A stretch of 64,000 bases of DNA from Oerskovia sp042887685 (GCF_042887685.1 NZ_JBHVOS010000006.1:1-64000); one strand, 5' to 3'. Shown: positions 33,064 to 41,991, counted from the first letter of the stretch. Translations and numbers: made by a program. Notes: generated from the sequence alone by a model not told the origin.

Positions 33064-33834
33064 TCAGCGGACCAGCAGGCCGGCCTCGCGCATGTGGTCC
33101 TTGACGTCGCCGATCGTCAGCGTCCGGAAGTGGAACACGCTCGCGGCCAGCACCGCGTCCGCACCGGCCTGCGCGGCCTGGGCGAAGTGCTCGGAGGTGC
33201 CCGCTCCCCCGCTCGCGATGAGCGGGACCGTCACCTCGGAGCGCACCGCGGCGAACATCTCCAGGTCGAACCCGCCCGTCGTGCCGTCGGCGTCCATCGA
33301 GTTCAGCAGGATCTCGCCCGCGCCCAGCTCCGCGGCGCGCACGGCCCACTCGACCGCGTCGATCCCGGTCCCCCGGCGCCCGCCGTGCGTCGTCACCTCG
33401 AAGCCCGACGGCGTCCGCACCTCTCCGCTCACGCGCCGCGCGTCGACCGAGAGCACCAGGACCTGGCTGCCGAACCGGTCGGCGATCTCCGCGACGAGCT
33501 CGGGGCGCGCGATCGCCGCCGTGTTGACCCCCACCTTGTCCGCCCCCGCGCGCAACAGCCTGTCGACGTCGTCGGTCGTGCGCACCCCGCCACCGACCGT
33601 GAGGGGCACGAAGACCTGCTCCGCCGTCCGGCGCACCACGTCGTACGTGGTCTCCCGGTTGCCCGACGAGGCCGAGACGTCGAGGAACGTGATCTCGTCG
33701 GCCCCCTCGGCGTCGTAGCGAGCGGCGAGCTCGACGGGGTCGCCGGCGTCGCGCAGGTTCTCGAAGTTGACGCCCTTGACGACGCGCCCGGCATCGACGT
33801 CCAGGCAGGGGATGACACGGACCGTGACCGACAT
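33064..33834 (-). CDS. hisF: Imidazole glycerol phosphate synthase cyclase subunit
   Basis: 256 residues. TIM barrel that, with HisH ammonia, makes imidazole glycerol phosphate and AICAR. The first catalytic aspartate is in VIPCLDVDAGRVVKG and the second in LVLSVDARRV; phosphate sites are PLTVGGGVRTTDD, LLNSMDADGT and LIASGGAGTSEHF, and the end DAVLAASVFHF is typical. It starts 3 bases after the stop of the FKBP gene and so probably ends the proteasome-FKBP transcript. hisH and hisA are not in the window. Confidence 0.97.
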   Translation of the reverse strand: MSVTVRVIPCLDVDAGRVVKGVNFENLRDAGDPVELAARYDAEGADEITFLDVSASSGNRETTYDVVRRTAEQVFVPLTVGGGVRTTDDVDRLLRAGADKVGVNTAAIARPELVAEIADRFGSQVLVLSVDARRVSGEVRTPSGFEVTTHGGRRGTGIDAVEWAVRAAELGAGEILLNSMDADGTTGGFDLEMFAAVRSEVTVPLIASGGAGTSEHFAQAAQAGADAVLAASVFHFRTLTIGDVKDHMREAGLLVR

Positions 33835-33837
33835 GAG

Positions 33838-34764
33838 CTACTGACCTTCCGTCTGACCTTCTTGGCCCGGAGTCTCGTCGACCACCGGGAAGTGCGCGTC
33901 CAGGATGTCCACCACGTACACCAGCGTCTCGTCCGCGTACGGCCGCCCCGTACCCGCATAGGCCAGGGCGGGCGGGACGACGAGCAGCACCTGGCTGCCG
34001 ACGCTCTGCTCCAGCAGGCCGCGCTCCCACCCCTCGATGATCTGCCCGATCCCGATCATGGTCGACGCCGGCTTGCCGCCCTCAGGCCAGTTCGAGTCCA
34101 CGACCTCGCCCGACGACCACGCGACCCCCGTGAAGCGGACCGTGATGACCTGTCCGGCCTCGACCTGGACCCCGCCGCCACGGACGAGAGGCTGGACGAC
34201 CAGGTCCCCCGGCGGGGCGGCGTCGGCGGGGATCGTCACCGTGGGCGCCCCGTCGTCGGCGAGCGCCACCGTGGGCAGCCCCTCGACCGGTGGGATCTCG
34301 TCCCCCGTCGCGCGCGTGGGCAGCACGTCGATGATCAGGACCAGCGGGACGTCGTTCGCCTCCTCGAGGTGCATCACGCGCGCCCCGACCCGCTGCCCGG
34401 ACAGGAGGTCGACGATCTCCGAACCCGCCGCGTCGTCCGTGAGCGCGAGCGACGTGGGGGCGTCGGTGTAGGTGTTCTGCAGCACCGTCCCGTCGCGCCC
34501 GTCGAGCGCGTACATGTTGACGAGCACGTCCTGCCCCTCCACGAGCTCCGCACCCGTCCCGGGGACGAGGACCTCGCTGCGCTCGTCCGGGACGCTCAGG
34601 GGCTGCTGGAACTCGACGACAGGCGGGTCCCCGATCATTCCCGAGACCGTGACCTCGGTGTTCGCGGAGGCGTCCTTGCGCTCCGGCAGCTCCGAGCAGG
34701 CCGAGGAGGTCAGCACGAGCGCCAGGGCGACGACGACGGACGACCAGTGGTGCTGACGGCGCAC
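33838..34764 (-). CDS. Lipoprotein FKBP-type peptidyl-prolyl isomerase
   Basis: 308 residues from GTG with GAGGAG upstream. A signal peptide ends in LVLTSSAC, so the mature protein should be a lipoprotein at Cys23 on the outer face of the membrane. Two FKBP-like modules follow: a diverged one (about 65-150, VLVPGTGAELVEGQDVLVNM) and a canonical one (about 195-290) with VEAGQVITVRFTGVAWSSGE, MIGIGQIIEGWERGLLEQSV and GSQVLLVVPPALAYAG. The second should be the active isomerase for folding exported proteins. It lies downstream of pafA, a common position in actinobacteria, and 3 bases before hisF. Confidence 0.93.
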   Translation of the reverse strand: MRRQHHWSSVVVALALVLTSSACSELPERKDASANTEVTVSGMIGDPPVVEFQQPLSVPDERSEVLVPGTGAELVEGQDVLVNMYALDGRDGTVLQNTYTDAPTSLALTDDAAGSEIVDLLSGQRVGARVMHLEEANDVPLVLIIDVLPTRATGDEIPPVEGLPTVALADDGAPTVTIPADAAPPGDLVVQPLVRGGGVQVEAGQVITVRFTGVAWSSGEVVDSNWPEGGKPASTMIGIGQIIEGWERGLLEQSVGSQVLLVVPPALAYAGTGRPYADETLVYVVDILDAHFPVVDETPGQEGQTEGQ

Positions 34765-34789
34765 GGAGCTCCTCGGGACGAGCGGGGAC

Positions 34790-34822
34790 GGGGTGCCACC
34801 ACCCTAACGGTGGCAGCACCCC
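34790..34822 (-). terminator. Hairpin downstream of pafA
   Basis: GGGGTGCCACC pairs with GGTGGCagCACCCC with a 2-base bulge and an 8-base loop. It overlaps a TAGGGT (34801-34806, minus) that could be the -10 for the FKBP gene. Confidence 0.45.
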
Positions 34823-34877
34823 GTCCTCGCAAGTGTCCGGTCTGCGAGCGAGGTCGCCGCAGGGCCCGGGGCCGACG

Positions 34878-36239
34878 TCACATGGACTCGATGAGCCGCT
34901 CGACCCTCTCGTCGACGTTCTGGAACGGGTCCTTGCACAGCACGGTCCGCTGGGCCTGGTCGTTCAGCTTCAGGTGCACCCAGTCGACCGTGTAGTCGCG
35001 CCTGGCCTCCTGCGCCTTGCGCACGAAGTCCCCGCGCAGCTTCGCCCGGGTCGTCTGCGGCGGGATCGCCGTCGACTCGAAGACCTCGAGGTCCGTGGTG
35101 ATGCGCTCGACCATGCCGCGCGCCGCGAGCATGTTGTACAGCCCGTCGGTCCGCGAGATGTCGTGGTACGCCAGGTCCAGGCGGGCGATGCGCGGGTCGT
35201 CGAGCTCGAGCCCGTGCTTCTCCTGGTAGCGGCGCAGGATCTTGAGCTTGATGACCCAGTCGAGCTCACGGTCGACGAGCGACAGGTCGTCGGTCTCCAG
35301 GGCGCGCAGCCCGCGCTCCCACAGGTCCAGGACCTGCTTCACGACCGGTGTGGGGGTCTCGTTCGCGTCGACGAACTCCTTGACCCGCTGCAGGTACTCG
35401 CCCTGCAGGTCCACGGCCGTCACCGTGCGCCCGTTCGCCATCTGCACGGGGTGCTTGCCGGTCTTGTCGTGGCTGATCTCGCGGATGGCCCGGATCGGGT
35501 TCTCGAGGGCCATGTCCCGCATCGGGACCCCTGCCTCGATCATGCGCAGGATCAGGTCGGTCGCCCCGACCTTGAGCATCGTCGTGGTCTCGGCCATCGA
35601 TGAGTCTCCGACGATCACGTGCAGGCGCCGGTAGGACTCGGCGTCGGCGTGCGGCTCGTCGCGCGTGTTGATGATGGGGCGCGAGCGCGTGGTCGCGCTC
35701 GAGACTGCCTCCCAGATGTGGTCGGCGCGCTGCGACAGGGCGTAGATCGCACCGCGCGGTGTCGCGAGGATCTTCCCGGCCCCCGTGAGCACCTGACGCG
35801 TGATCAGGAACGGCACCAGCACGTCCGAGAGCCGGGCGAAGTCGCCCTGGCGCCGCACGAGGTAGTTCTCGTGGCACCCGTAGGAGTTGCCGGCCGAGTC
35901 GGTGTTGTTCTTGAACAGGTGGATGCGTCCGGGCAGCCCCTCGTGCTCGAGCCGCTCCTGGGCGTCGGCCACGAGGCCCTCCAGGATGCGCTCGCCGCCG
36001 CGGTCGTAGGCGACGAGCTGGCGGACGTCGTCGCACTCGGCCGTCGCGTACTCGGGGTGCGAGCCGACGTCGAGGTAGAGGCGCGAGCCGTTGCGCAGGA
36101 AGACGTTCGACGACCGCCCCCAGGCCACGACCTTGCGGAACAGGTAGCGCGCGACCTCGTCGGCGGACAGCCCACGGCCGTCGTCCGAGGCGCAGGTCAC
36201 GCCGTACTCGGTCTCGAGACCGAAGATCCTACGGTCCAT
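34878..36239 (-). CDS. pafA: Pup-protein ligase
   Basis: 453 residues. Joins the C-terminal glutamate of Pup to lysines of target proteins using ATP, marking them for the proteasome. It is of the carboxylate-amine ligase fold related to glutamine synthetase. The N-terminal RRIFGLETEYGVTCAS carries the catalytic/metal Glu. Other family blocks: RLYLDVGSHPEYATAECD, LFKNNTDSAGNSYGCHENYL, SQRADHIWEAVSSATTRSRP and INTRDEPHADAESYRRLHVI. The ATG overlaps the prcA end by 11 bases. Length matches the family. Confidence 0.97.
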   Translation of the reverse strand: MDRRIFGLETEYGVTCASDDGRGLSADEVARYLFRKVVAWGRSSNVFLRNGSRLYLDVGSHPEYATAECDDVRQLVAYDRGGERILEGLVADAQERLEHEGLPGRIHLFKNNTDSAGNSYGCHENYLVRRQGDFARLSDVLVPFLITRQVLTGAGKILATPRGAIYALSQRADHIWEAVSSATTRSRPIINTRDEPHADAESYRRLHVIVGDSSMAETTTMLKVGATDLILRMIEAGVPMRDMALENPIRAIREISHDKTGKHPVQMANGRTVTAVDLQGEYLQRVKEFVDANETPTPVVKQVLDLWERGLRALETDDLSLVDRELDWVIKLKILRRYQEKHGLELDDPRIARLDLAYHDISRTDGLYNMLAARGMVERITTDLEVFESTAIPPQTTRAKLRGDFVRKAQEARRDYTVDWVHLKLNDQAQRTVLCKDPFQNVDERVERLIESM

Positions 36240-36969
36240 CCGGCGCCTCCTCGGGCGTGTCCTCGAGCAGCCCGGCCAGCACCGCGCCGGTCAGGCGACG
36301 GAAGGCCCGCCGGGGCCGGGTGCGGTCGAGCACCGCGACCTCGAGCTGGCTGGCGGGGATCGCCTCGGCCCCCTCGAGCGCGTCCCGGGCGTCGTGGGCC
36401 CCCGCTCCGCCGAGCGTCGCGACCGCGAGGCGCAGCACCTCGGGGAGCGTCATGCCCGGGTGCCAGGCCTCACCCAGGTCCCGGCCGAGCTGGTCGGCCT
36501 GCCCGCCCATGACGACGAATCCGGTCTCGTCCGCGACCGAGCCGTCGTACGACAGGCGGTAGATCTGGTCCTGGGCCTGGCTCGGCCCGACCTCGGCCAC
36601 GACCAGCTCGACCTCGAGCGGCTTGGACTCGGTCGTGAAGACGGTGCCGAGCGTCTGTGCGTACGCGTTCGCCAGCCCGCGCGCGTTCACGTCGGACCGG
36701 TCGTACGAGTAGCCGCGCAGGTCCGCGTACCGCACGCCCGCGACGCGCAGGTTCTCGAACTCGTTGTACTTGCCGACCGCGGCGAAGGCGATGCGGTCGT
36801 AGATCTCCGAGATCTTGTGCAGCGACCGGGACGGGTTGTGCGTCGCGAACGCGATGCCCCCGTCGTAGGCGAGCACGACGACCGAGCGGCCCCGGCCGAT
36901 GCCCTTGCGCGCGAAGTCGGCCCGGTCCTTCATGAGTTGTTCGGGCGAGACGTAGAACGGCATGCTCAT
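36229..36969 (-). CDS. prcA: Proteasome alpha subunit
   Basis: 246 residues forming the outer, gating rings of the 20S core. The N-terminal MPFYVSPEQLMKDRADFARK is the conserved gate/H0 region; SVVVLAYDGGIAFATHNPS, ISEIYDRIAFAAVGKYNEFE and YAQTLGTVFTTESKPLEVEL follow. It lacks the N-terminal catalytic Thr, as expected for alpha. ATG at 36969 overlaps the prcB stop as ATGA; a second ATG two codons later is also possible. The C-terminus is acidic and variable. Confidence 0.96.
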   Translation of the reverse strand: MSMPFYVSPEQLMKDRADFARKGIGRGRSVVVLAYDGGIAFATHNPSRSLHKISEIYDRIAFAAVGKYNEFENLRVAGVRYADLRGYSYDRSDVNARGLANAYAQTLGTVFTTESKPLEVELVVAEVGPSQAQDQIYRLSYDGSVADETGFVVMGGQADQLGRDLGEAWHPGMTLPEVLRLAVATLGGAGAHDARDALEGAEAIPASQLEVAVLDRTRPRRAFRRLTGAVLAGLLEDTPEEAPDGP

Positions 36970-37943
36970 CGTGCGTCACCTCCTCCGTCCCGGTCGGTCG
37001 GGTCCGGCTGGTCGGGCGGGACCCCCGGCGGTTCCGGGGCGAGCCCCGCCGTCGGGCGCGCGATGCGCACGCGCGCCGCACGGTTGCCGTCGGCCTGCTC
37101 GGTCCGGTCCGCGACGATCCGCGCCGCGACCGCGGCAAGCTCGTCGTCGGGGACACGGCGGTACCCCTCCGCGGTCACGGAGACCACGACGGGCCAGATC
37201 TGACGGACCGCGTCCGGGCCTCCCGTGGCGGAGTCGTCGTCCGCCGCGTCGTACAGGGCCTCGACGGCGACGTGCACCGCGTCGGCCGTGCCGAGACCCG
37301 GGTGCCAGCGCTTCTTGAGCGACCCGCGCGCGAAGACCGAGCCCGACCCCACGCTGTGGTGGTCGCGCTCCTCGTAGCGTCCGCCCGTGACGTCGTACGA
37401 GAAGATGCGGCCCAGTCCCCTGTCCAGGTCGTAGCCCGCGAACAGCGGCACGACCGCCAGGCCCTGCATGGCCAGGCCGAGGTTCGCCCGGATCATGGTC
37501 GAGAGCCGGTTGGCCTTGCCGTCGAGCGACAGGAGCGCGCCCTCGATCTTCTCGTAGTGCTCGAGCTCGAGCTGGAAGAGGCGCACGAGCTCGACCGCGA
37601 TGCCCGCGGTCCCCGCGATGCCCACCGCGGAGAACTCGTCGGCCGGGAAGACCTTCTCGATCTCACGGTTGGCGATCATCGACCCCATCGTGGCGCGGCG
37701 GTCGCCCGCCATGACGACCCCCGCCCCCGGGGACCCGGGCTCCCCGAAGGTCAGCGCGACGATCGTCGTGGCGTGCGGTGCGAGCTGCGCGCCGGCCCCG
37801 GCAGCGCCGTGGCCGCCTGCGGCGGCACCTGCCGCGGCCCGTGCCGACGGCAGGAGGTCGGGCGCGTGGCTCGCGAGGAACTCCACGAACGACGACGAGC
37901 CCGGCGTGGTGAAGGCGTGCGGCAGACGCCCGGAGAAGTCCAT
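36966..37943 (-). CDS. prcB: Proteasome beta subunit
   Basis: 325 residues including a propeptide of about 65 that should be removed to expose the catalytic Thr of TTIVALTFGEPGSPGAGVVM. Further motifs: AGDRRATMGSMIA, the EIEKVFPADEFSAVGIAGTA block with the active-site Lys region, and SVGSGSVFARGSLKKR. ATG at 37943 (MDFSGRLPHAF) has AGGAG nine bases upstream; another ATG two codons earlier sits only three bases from it. It follows pup on the same strand. Extra C-terminal Pro/Asp-rich residues are not part of the fold. Confidence 0.96.
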   Translation of the reverse strand: MDFSGRLPHAFTTPGSSSFVEFLASHAPDLLPSARAAAGAAAGGHGAAGAGAQLAPHATTIVALTFGEPGSPGAGVVMAGDRRATMGSMIANREIEKVFPADEFSAVGIAGTAGIAVELVRLFQLELEHYEKIEGALLSLDGKANRLSTMIRANLGLAMQGLAVVPLFAGYDLDRGLGRIFSYDVTGGRYEERDHHSVGSGSVFARGSLKKRWHPGLGTADAVHVAVEALYDAADDDSATGGPDAVRQIWPVVVSVTAEGYRRVPDDELAAVAARIVADRTEQADGNRAARVRIARPTAGLAPEPPGVPPDQPDPTDRDGGGDAR

Positions 37944-37968
37944 GGTCATCAGCTCCTGGCCGGTCCGG

Positions 37969-38163
37969 CTACTCGCCGCCCTTCTGGACGAACCCTCGGA
38001 CGAACGACTCGGCGTTGGACTCGAGCACCTCGTCGATCTCCTCCAGGAGCGAGTCGACCTCGGCGTCCCGGTTCTGGGCCTGCGGTGCGACGGGCGCGGG
38101 GGTGGCCGCGTCGTCGTCGGGACGCCGGTCCTCGTGCGATGCGCTGGTGCGTTCCTGGGCCAT
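37969..38163 (-). CDS. pup: Prokaryotic ubiquitin-like protein Pup
   Basis: 64 residues, mostly disordered, with the helix-forming NRDAEVDSLLEEIDEVLESN that docks on the ARC/Mpa coiled coil, and SFVRGFVQKGGE at the end. The final residue is Glu, not Gln, so no deamidation is needed before PafA can attach it. AGGAGG precedes the ATG. It has its own promoter (TAGGCT at 38237-38242) with a leader of about 65 bases and reads into prcB, prcA and pafA. Confidence 0.97.
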   Translation of the reverse strand: MAQERTSASHEDRRPDDDAATPAPVAPQAQNRDAEVDSLLEEIDEVLESNAESFVRGFVQKGGE

Positions 38164-38236
38164 CTTCGCCTCCTGGGTGTGCTGTGCTGTCCTGCTGGTC
38201 CGTGGGCGGCCCTGCGCGAGGTCCGCGTCTTCTTGA

Positions 38237-38242
38237 AGCCTA
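38237..38242 (-). promoter_or_regulatory. -10 of the pup-prcBA-pafA unit
   Basis: TAGGCT on the minus strand, inside the perfect 10-base palindrome AGCCTAGGCT (38237-38246), with a leader of about 65 bases before pup. Confidence 0.45.
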
Positions 38243-38298
38243 GGCTCTTGCGTGCCGATCGCGAGGTGCGACGAGCCGCGGACGCTCGGCGGGGTCCG

Positions 38299-39957
38299 TC
38301 ATCGGCTGCCCGAGAGGCCCGCGAGGAGCGCTCCCGCGTCCTCGCTCGCGTCGAGGAGCGCGCCGATGTGGGCCCGGGTCCCGCGCAACGGGTCGAGCAT
38401 GGGCACGCGCTGGAGCGACGGAGCACCCACGACGTCGAAGATCACCGAGTCCCAGCTCGCGGCCGAGACCTGGTCGCCGAACCGTGCCATGACCTCGCCC
38501 CGGAAGTACGCGCGCGTGTCCTCGGGCGCGTGGTGCACGGCCTGGGAGACCGCGCGCTCGTCGACGACGCGCTCGGCCGCGCCCGCGGCGAGCAGCCGGT
38601 GGTAGATGCTGCGCTCGGGGCGCACGTCCGACCACTGGAGGTCCATGGCGGCCAGGCGCGGGTGGTCCCAGTCGAGGTGGTCGCGCTGCCGCAGACGGTC
38701 CAGCAGCCGCAGCTTGGCAACCCACTCGACCTCCCTGGCGCACGAGGAGGGGTCCGTCGCGAGGCGTCCGAGGACCGAGTCCCAGCGGTCCAGGACCGCC
38801 CGGGTCTCGTCGTCGAGCGTGCCCAGGTGCTCGGCCGCGCGGCGCGCCACGTCGGCGTACACGCGCTGGACGTCGAGGGCCGTGAGCCGGCGCCCGTCGG
38901 CGAGCAGGAGCGGGGCGGTCAGGTCGAGGTCGCGGCTGACCCGCTGGACGTCGGTCACGGGGTCGTGCAGGCGCAGGGCCGCGAGCTCGGCGCGCAGCGA
39001 GGCCCCGGACGCCCCCTCGACCGACGCGAGCGCGTCGAGCTGCTCGATCACGAACAGCACGAGCGAGGTCGTGCCCAGCTTGAGGTAGGTCGCGACCTCG
39101 AACAGGTTCGCGTCCCCGATGATCAGGTGCAGGCGGCGCCAGCGCTGGCGGTCGGCGTGCGGCTCGTCGCGCGTGTTGACGATGGGTCGGCGCAGCGTCG
39201 TCTCGAGGCCGACCTCGGCCTCCATGTAGTCCGCGCGCTGCGAGAGCTGGAACCCCGGCTCCTGCCCCACGGCGCCGAGGCCCACACGGCCCGACCCCGT
39301 GAAGACCTGGCGCGTGACGAGGAACGGCGTGAGCAGCTCGACGACGGTCCCGAACGGGACGTCTCGCTCGACGAGGTAGTTCTCGTGCGTACCGTACGAG
39401 GCGCCCTTGCCGTCGACGTTGTTCTTGTAGAGCACGACCTCCGAGCCCGGCACGGCGCTCAGCTCGCGCGAGGCCGCGAGCATGATGCGCTCGCCCGCGA
39501 CGTCCCAGCACACCGCGTCGGCCGGGTTCGTGACCTCGGGGGACGAGTACTCCGGGTGCGCGTGGTCGACGTACAGCCGCGCACCGTTCGTCAGGATGAC
39601 GTTCGCGGCGCTCGGGTCGTCGTACTCCTCGTGCGTGGGGCGTGCGACCTCCTGGAGGGACGTCGCCACACCGTGACGCTGCGCCACGGGGCCCGACGGC
39701 GCAGGCCGGGTCGGGTCGTCCGTCAGCAGCGAGGGGTGGGCCGCCGCGCGCTGGAGGTGGAACCCCCGGGCGTCCTGCAACGGGTCCTCGTCGTCGTAGT
39801 CCCACCGGGCCTTGCCGCGCGTGCCGTCGGCACGGGCCGCGAGCGCCCGGTAGGTCGTCACGACCTGGCTCGACATGAGCATCGGGTTCGCGAGCGGCCG
39901 CCCGGGCTGCAGCACGCCGTACTCGGTCTCGATCCCCATCACGCGTCGCACGGTCAC
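38299..39957 (-). CDS. dop: Depupylase / Pup deamidase homologue
   Basis: 552 residues from GTG at 39957. Sister of PafA; removes Pup from substrates and, where Pup ends in Gln, deamidates it. Here Pup ends in Glu, so depupylation should be the main job. N-terminal TVRRVMGIETEYGVLQPG, the Dop-loop region (about 40-100, DEDPLQDARGFHLQ), RLYVDHAHPEYSSPE, LYKNNVDGKGASYGTHENYL and NTRDEPHADRQRWRRLHLI are visible. The longer than usual loop is rich in Pro/Ala. TAGGGT lies 7 bases before this GTG (39965-39970), indicating a leaderless start; GTG codons three positions upstream overlap that element. Confidence 0.95.
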   Translation of the reverse strand: MTVRRVMGIETEYGVLQPGRPLANPMLMSSQVVTTYRALAARADGTRGKARWDYDDEDPLQDARGFHLQRAAAHPSLLTDDPTRPAPSGPVAQRHGVATSLQEVARPTHEEYDDPSAANVILTNGARLYVDHAHPEYSSPEVTNPADAVCWDVAGERIMLAASRELSAVPGSEVVLYKNNVDGKGASYGTHENYLVERDVPFGTVVELLTPFLVTRQVFTGSGRVGLGAVGQEPGFQLSQRADYMEAEVGLETTLRRPIVNTRDEPHADRQRWRRLHLIIGDANLFEVATYLKLGTTSLVLFVIEQLDALASVEGASGASLRAELAALRLHDPVTDVQRVSRDLDLTAPLLLADGRRLTALDVQRVYADVARRAAEHLGTLDDETRAVLDRWDSVLGRLATDPSSCAREVEWVAKLRLLDRLRQRDHLDWDHPRLAAMDLQWSDVRPERSIYHRLLAAGAAERVVDERAVSQAVHHAPEDTRAYFRGEVMARFGDQVSAASWDSVIFDVVGAPSLQRVPMLDPLRGTRAHIGALLDASEDAGALLAGLSGSR

Positions 39958-39964
39958 GAGCACC

Positions 39965-39970
39965 ACCCTA
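39965..39970 (-). promoter_or_regulatory. -10 of dop
   Basis: TAGGGT 7 bases before the GTG at 39957, with no Shine-Dalgarno. Dop therefore probably has its own leaderless promoter, separate from arc. Confidence 0.45.
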
Positions 39971-40131
39971 TGCCGGGGCCGCGACGGCGGGGCGGGCTGT
40001 CCACGAAGAGGACCGCGTCGTGACCGCCCCGGCCGACCCGCCCCGGACGCGAGCCGGGTCCGGCGGCGGGCTACGCCGTCGGGCCTGGCCGTGCTGCGTG
40101 GTGCCGCGCCGGCTCCCTACCCGCAGGGGTT

Positions 40132-40151
40132 CCTACAGGTACCTACAGGTA
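40132..40151 (-). repeat. Tandem 10-base repeat over the arc stop codon
   Basis: TACCTGTAGG occurs twice back to back on the minus strand. The first copy encodes the last two residues (Tyr-Leu) and stop of the ATPase; the second lies just after the stop. Confidence 0.9.
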
Positions 40152-41834
40152 CTGCCCCGTGTTGGTCACGGTGTCGATCGTGCGGGCCGTCGCGCCTGCG
40201 CCGTCGCCCTTCTTCTGGACGATCGTGCGGATGAAGACGATGCGCTCGCCCTTCTTGCCGGAGATGCGCGCCCAGTCGTCGGGGTTCGTCGTGTTCGGGA
40301 GGTCCTCGTTCTCCTTGAACTCGTCGACGCACGCGGCGAGCAGGTGCTCGACCCGGATGCCGCGCTGACCGGTCGCCAGGAGGTCCTTGATCGCGGACTT
40401 CTTGGCGCGGTCCACGACGTTCTGGATCATGGCGCCCGAGTTGAAGTCCTTGAAGAACAGGACCTCCTTGTCCCCGCTCGCGTACGTGACCTCGAGGAAC
40501 TGGTTCTCGTCCCCCTCGGAGTACATGCGCTCGACCACGCTCGTGATCATGGCGTCGAGGGCCTCCTGGGGGTTGCCGCCGTGCTCGGCCAGGTCCTCCG
40601 GGTGGATCGGCAGGTCCGTGGTCAGGTACTTCGCGAAGATCTCCTTGGCGCCCTCGGCGTCGGGGCGCTCGATCTTGATCTTCACGTCGAGCCGCCCGGG
40701 CCGCAGGATCGCCGGGTCGATCATGTCCTCGCGGTTGGAGGCACCGATGACGATGACGTTGTCGAGGCGCTCGACGCCGTCGATCTCGCTCAGCAGCTGG
40801 GGCACGATCGTCGTCTCGACGTCGGACGACAGCCCCGTGCCGCGCGTGCGGAACAGCGACTCCATCTCGTCGAAGAACACCACGACCGGGGTGCCCTGCG
40901 AGGCCTTCTCCCGGGCGCGGGCGAAGATGAGCCGGATGTGGCGCTCGGTCTCCCCGACGTACTTGTTGAGGAGCTCGGGCCCCTTGACGTTGAGGAAGTA
41001 GCTCTTGGCGCCCTCGGGGTCCGAGACCACGGTCTCCCCCGCGAGCTCGCCCGCCGCGGCGCGCGCCTTGGCGACCGTGTGCGCGAGCGAGTTCGCGACG
41101 GCCTTGGCGATGAGCGTCTTGCCGCACCCGGGAGGCCCGTACAGCAGGACGCCCTTGGGCGGGCGCAGCCCGTGCTCGCGGAACAGGTCCGGGTGGCTGA
41201 ACGGGAGCTCGACCGCGTCACGGATCTGCTCGATCTGCGGCCCCAGGCCACCGATGTCGGAGTAGTCGATGTCGGGGACCTCTTCGAGGACGAGCTCCTC
41301 GACCTCGGACTTGGGCACGATCTCGAACACGAAGCCGCTGCGCGTGTCGATCGTCAGGGAGTCCCCGACGCGCAGGGGCGAGTCGGCGAGCGAGCCCGCG
41401 AGCCGCACGACGCGCTCCTCGTCCGAGCGCCCGACGACCAGCGCACGGTCGGAGCCCAGGAGCTCCTTGACCGTCACGAGCTCGCCGACCTGCTCGTACC
41501 CGCCCGCGGCCACGACCGTCATGGCCTCGTTGAGCTTGACCTCCTGGCCCGGAGCCAGCCGCGACACGTCGAGGCTCGGGCTCGCCCCGACGTGCATCTT
41601 GCGGCCGGCCGCGGACACGTCCACCGTGCCGTCGGGGTGCGCACCGAGGAACAGCGCGTAGGTGCCCGGCGGCTTGGCGAGCTCGTCGATCTGCCGCTTG
41701 AGGTCGATGATCTGGTCCCGCGCGGCCCGCAGGGCCTCGGCGAGCCGCTCGTTCTTCGCGGACAGGATCGCCTGCTGGCGCTCCGCGTCACGGCTCGGGG
41801 TCTGTCCAGGTGTCAGTCCAGGTGTGTCGGTCAT
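40143..41834 (-). CDS. arc: Proteasome-associated AAA+ ATPase ARC/Mpa
   Basis: 563 residues. Hexameric unfoldase that recognises pupylated proteins and threads them into the 20S core. A coiled coil (about 15-65, ERQQAILSAKNERLAEALRA) binds Pup. Two OB domains (about 70-200) and the AAA domain follow: Walker A LYGPPGCGKTLIAKAVAN, Walker B VVFFDEMESLF, arginine finger RPGRLDVKI. The C-terminal Gln-Tyr-Leu is the HbYX-like tail that opens the alpha-ring gate. ATG at 41834 (MTDTPGLTPG) has GAGGGAGA upstream. The stop codon region is tandemly duplicated. Confidence 0.97.
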   Translation of the reverse strand: MTDTPGLTPGQTPSRDAERQQAILSAKNERLAEALRAARDQIIDLKRQIDELAKPPGTYALFLGAHPDGTVDVSAAGRKMHVGASPSLDVSRLAPGQEVKLNEAMTVVAAGGYEQVGELVTVKELLGSDRALVVGRSDEERVVRLAGSLADSPLRVGDSLTIDTRSGFVFEIVPKSEVEELVLEEVPDIDYSDIGGLGPQIEQIRDAVELPFSHPDLFREHGLRPPKGVLLYGPPGCGKTLIAKAVANSLAHTVAKARAAAGELAGETVVSDPEGAKSYFLNVKGPELLNKYVGETERHIRLIFARAREKASQGTPVVVFFDEMESLFRTRGTGLSSDVETTIVPQLLSEIDGVERLDNVIVIGASNREDMIDPAILRPGRLDVKIKIERPDAEGAKEIFAKYLTTDLPIHPEDLAEHGGNPQEALDAMITSVVERMYSEGDENQFLEVTYASGDKEVLFFKDFNSGAMIQNVVDRAKKSAIKDLLATGQRGIRVEHLLAACVDEFKENEDLPNTTNPDDWARISGKKGERIVFIRTIVQKKGDGAGATARTIDTVTNTGQYL

Positions 41835-41932
41835 CCGGATTCTCCCTCTCGCAGGCACCGTCAGGAGGTCGTGCGGTCGACCCCGTCACCGGTGCGTCAC
41901 CGACCCCCGGCAACCCGGTGATCGAGGCACGA

Positions 41933-41938
41933 CCTTAC
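41933..41938 (-). promoter_or_regulatory. Candidate -10 for arc
   Basis: TAAGGT on the minus strand about 100 bases before the arc start. The long leader contains GGTCGTGC and GCACGACC as a distant inverted pair, so it may fold. Confidence 0.3.
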
Positions 41939-41991
41939 GCACAAGTCTCCCGCAGGCGCTGCAGGAACACCTGGGCTGAGACGGCCGTTCC

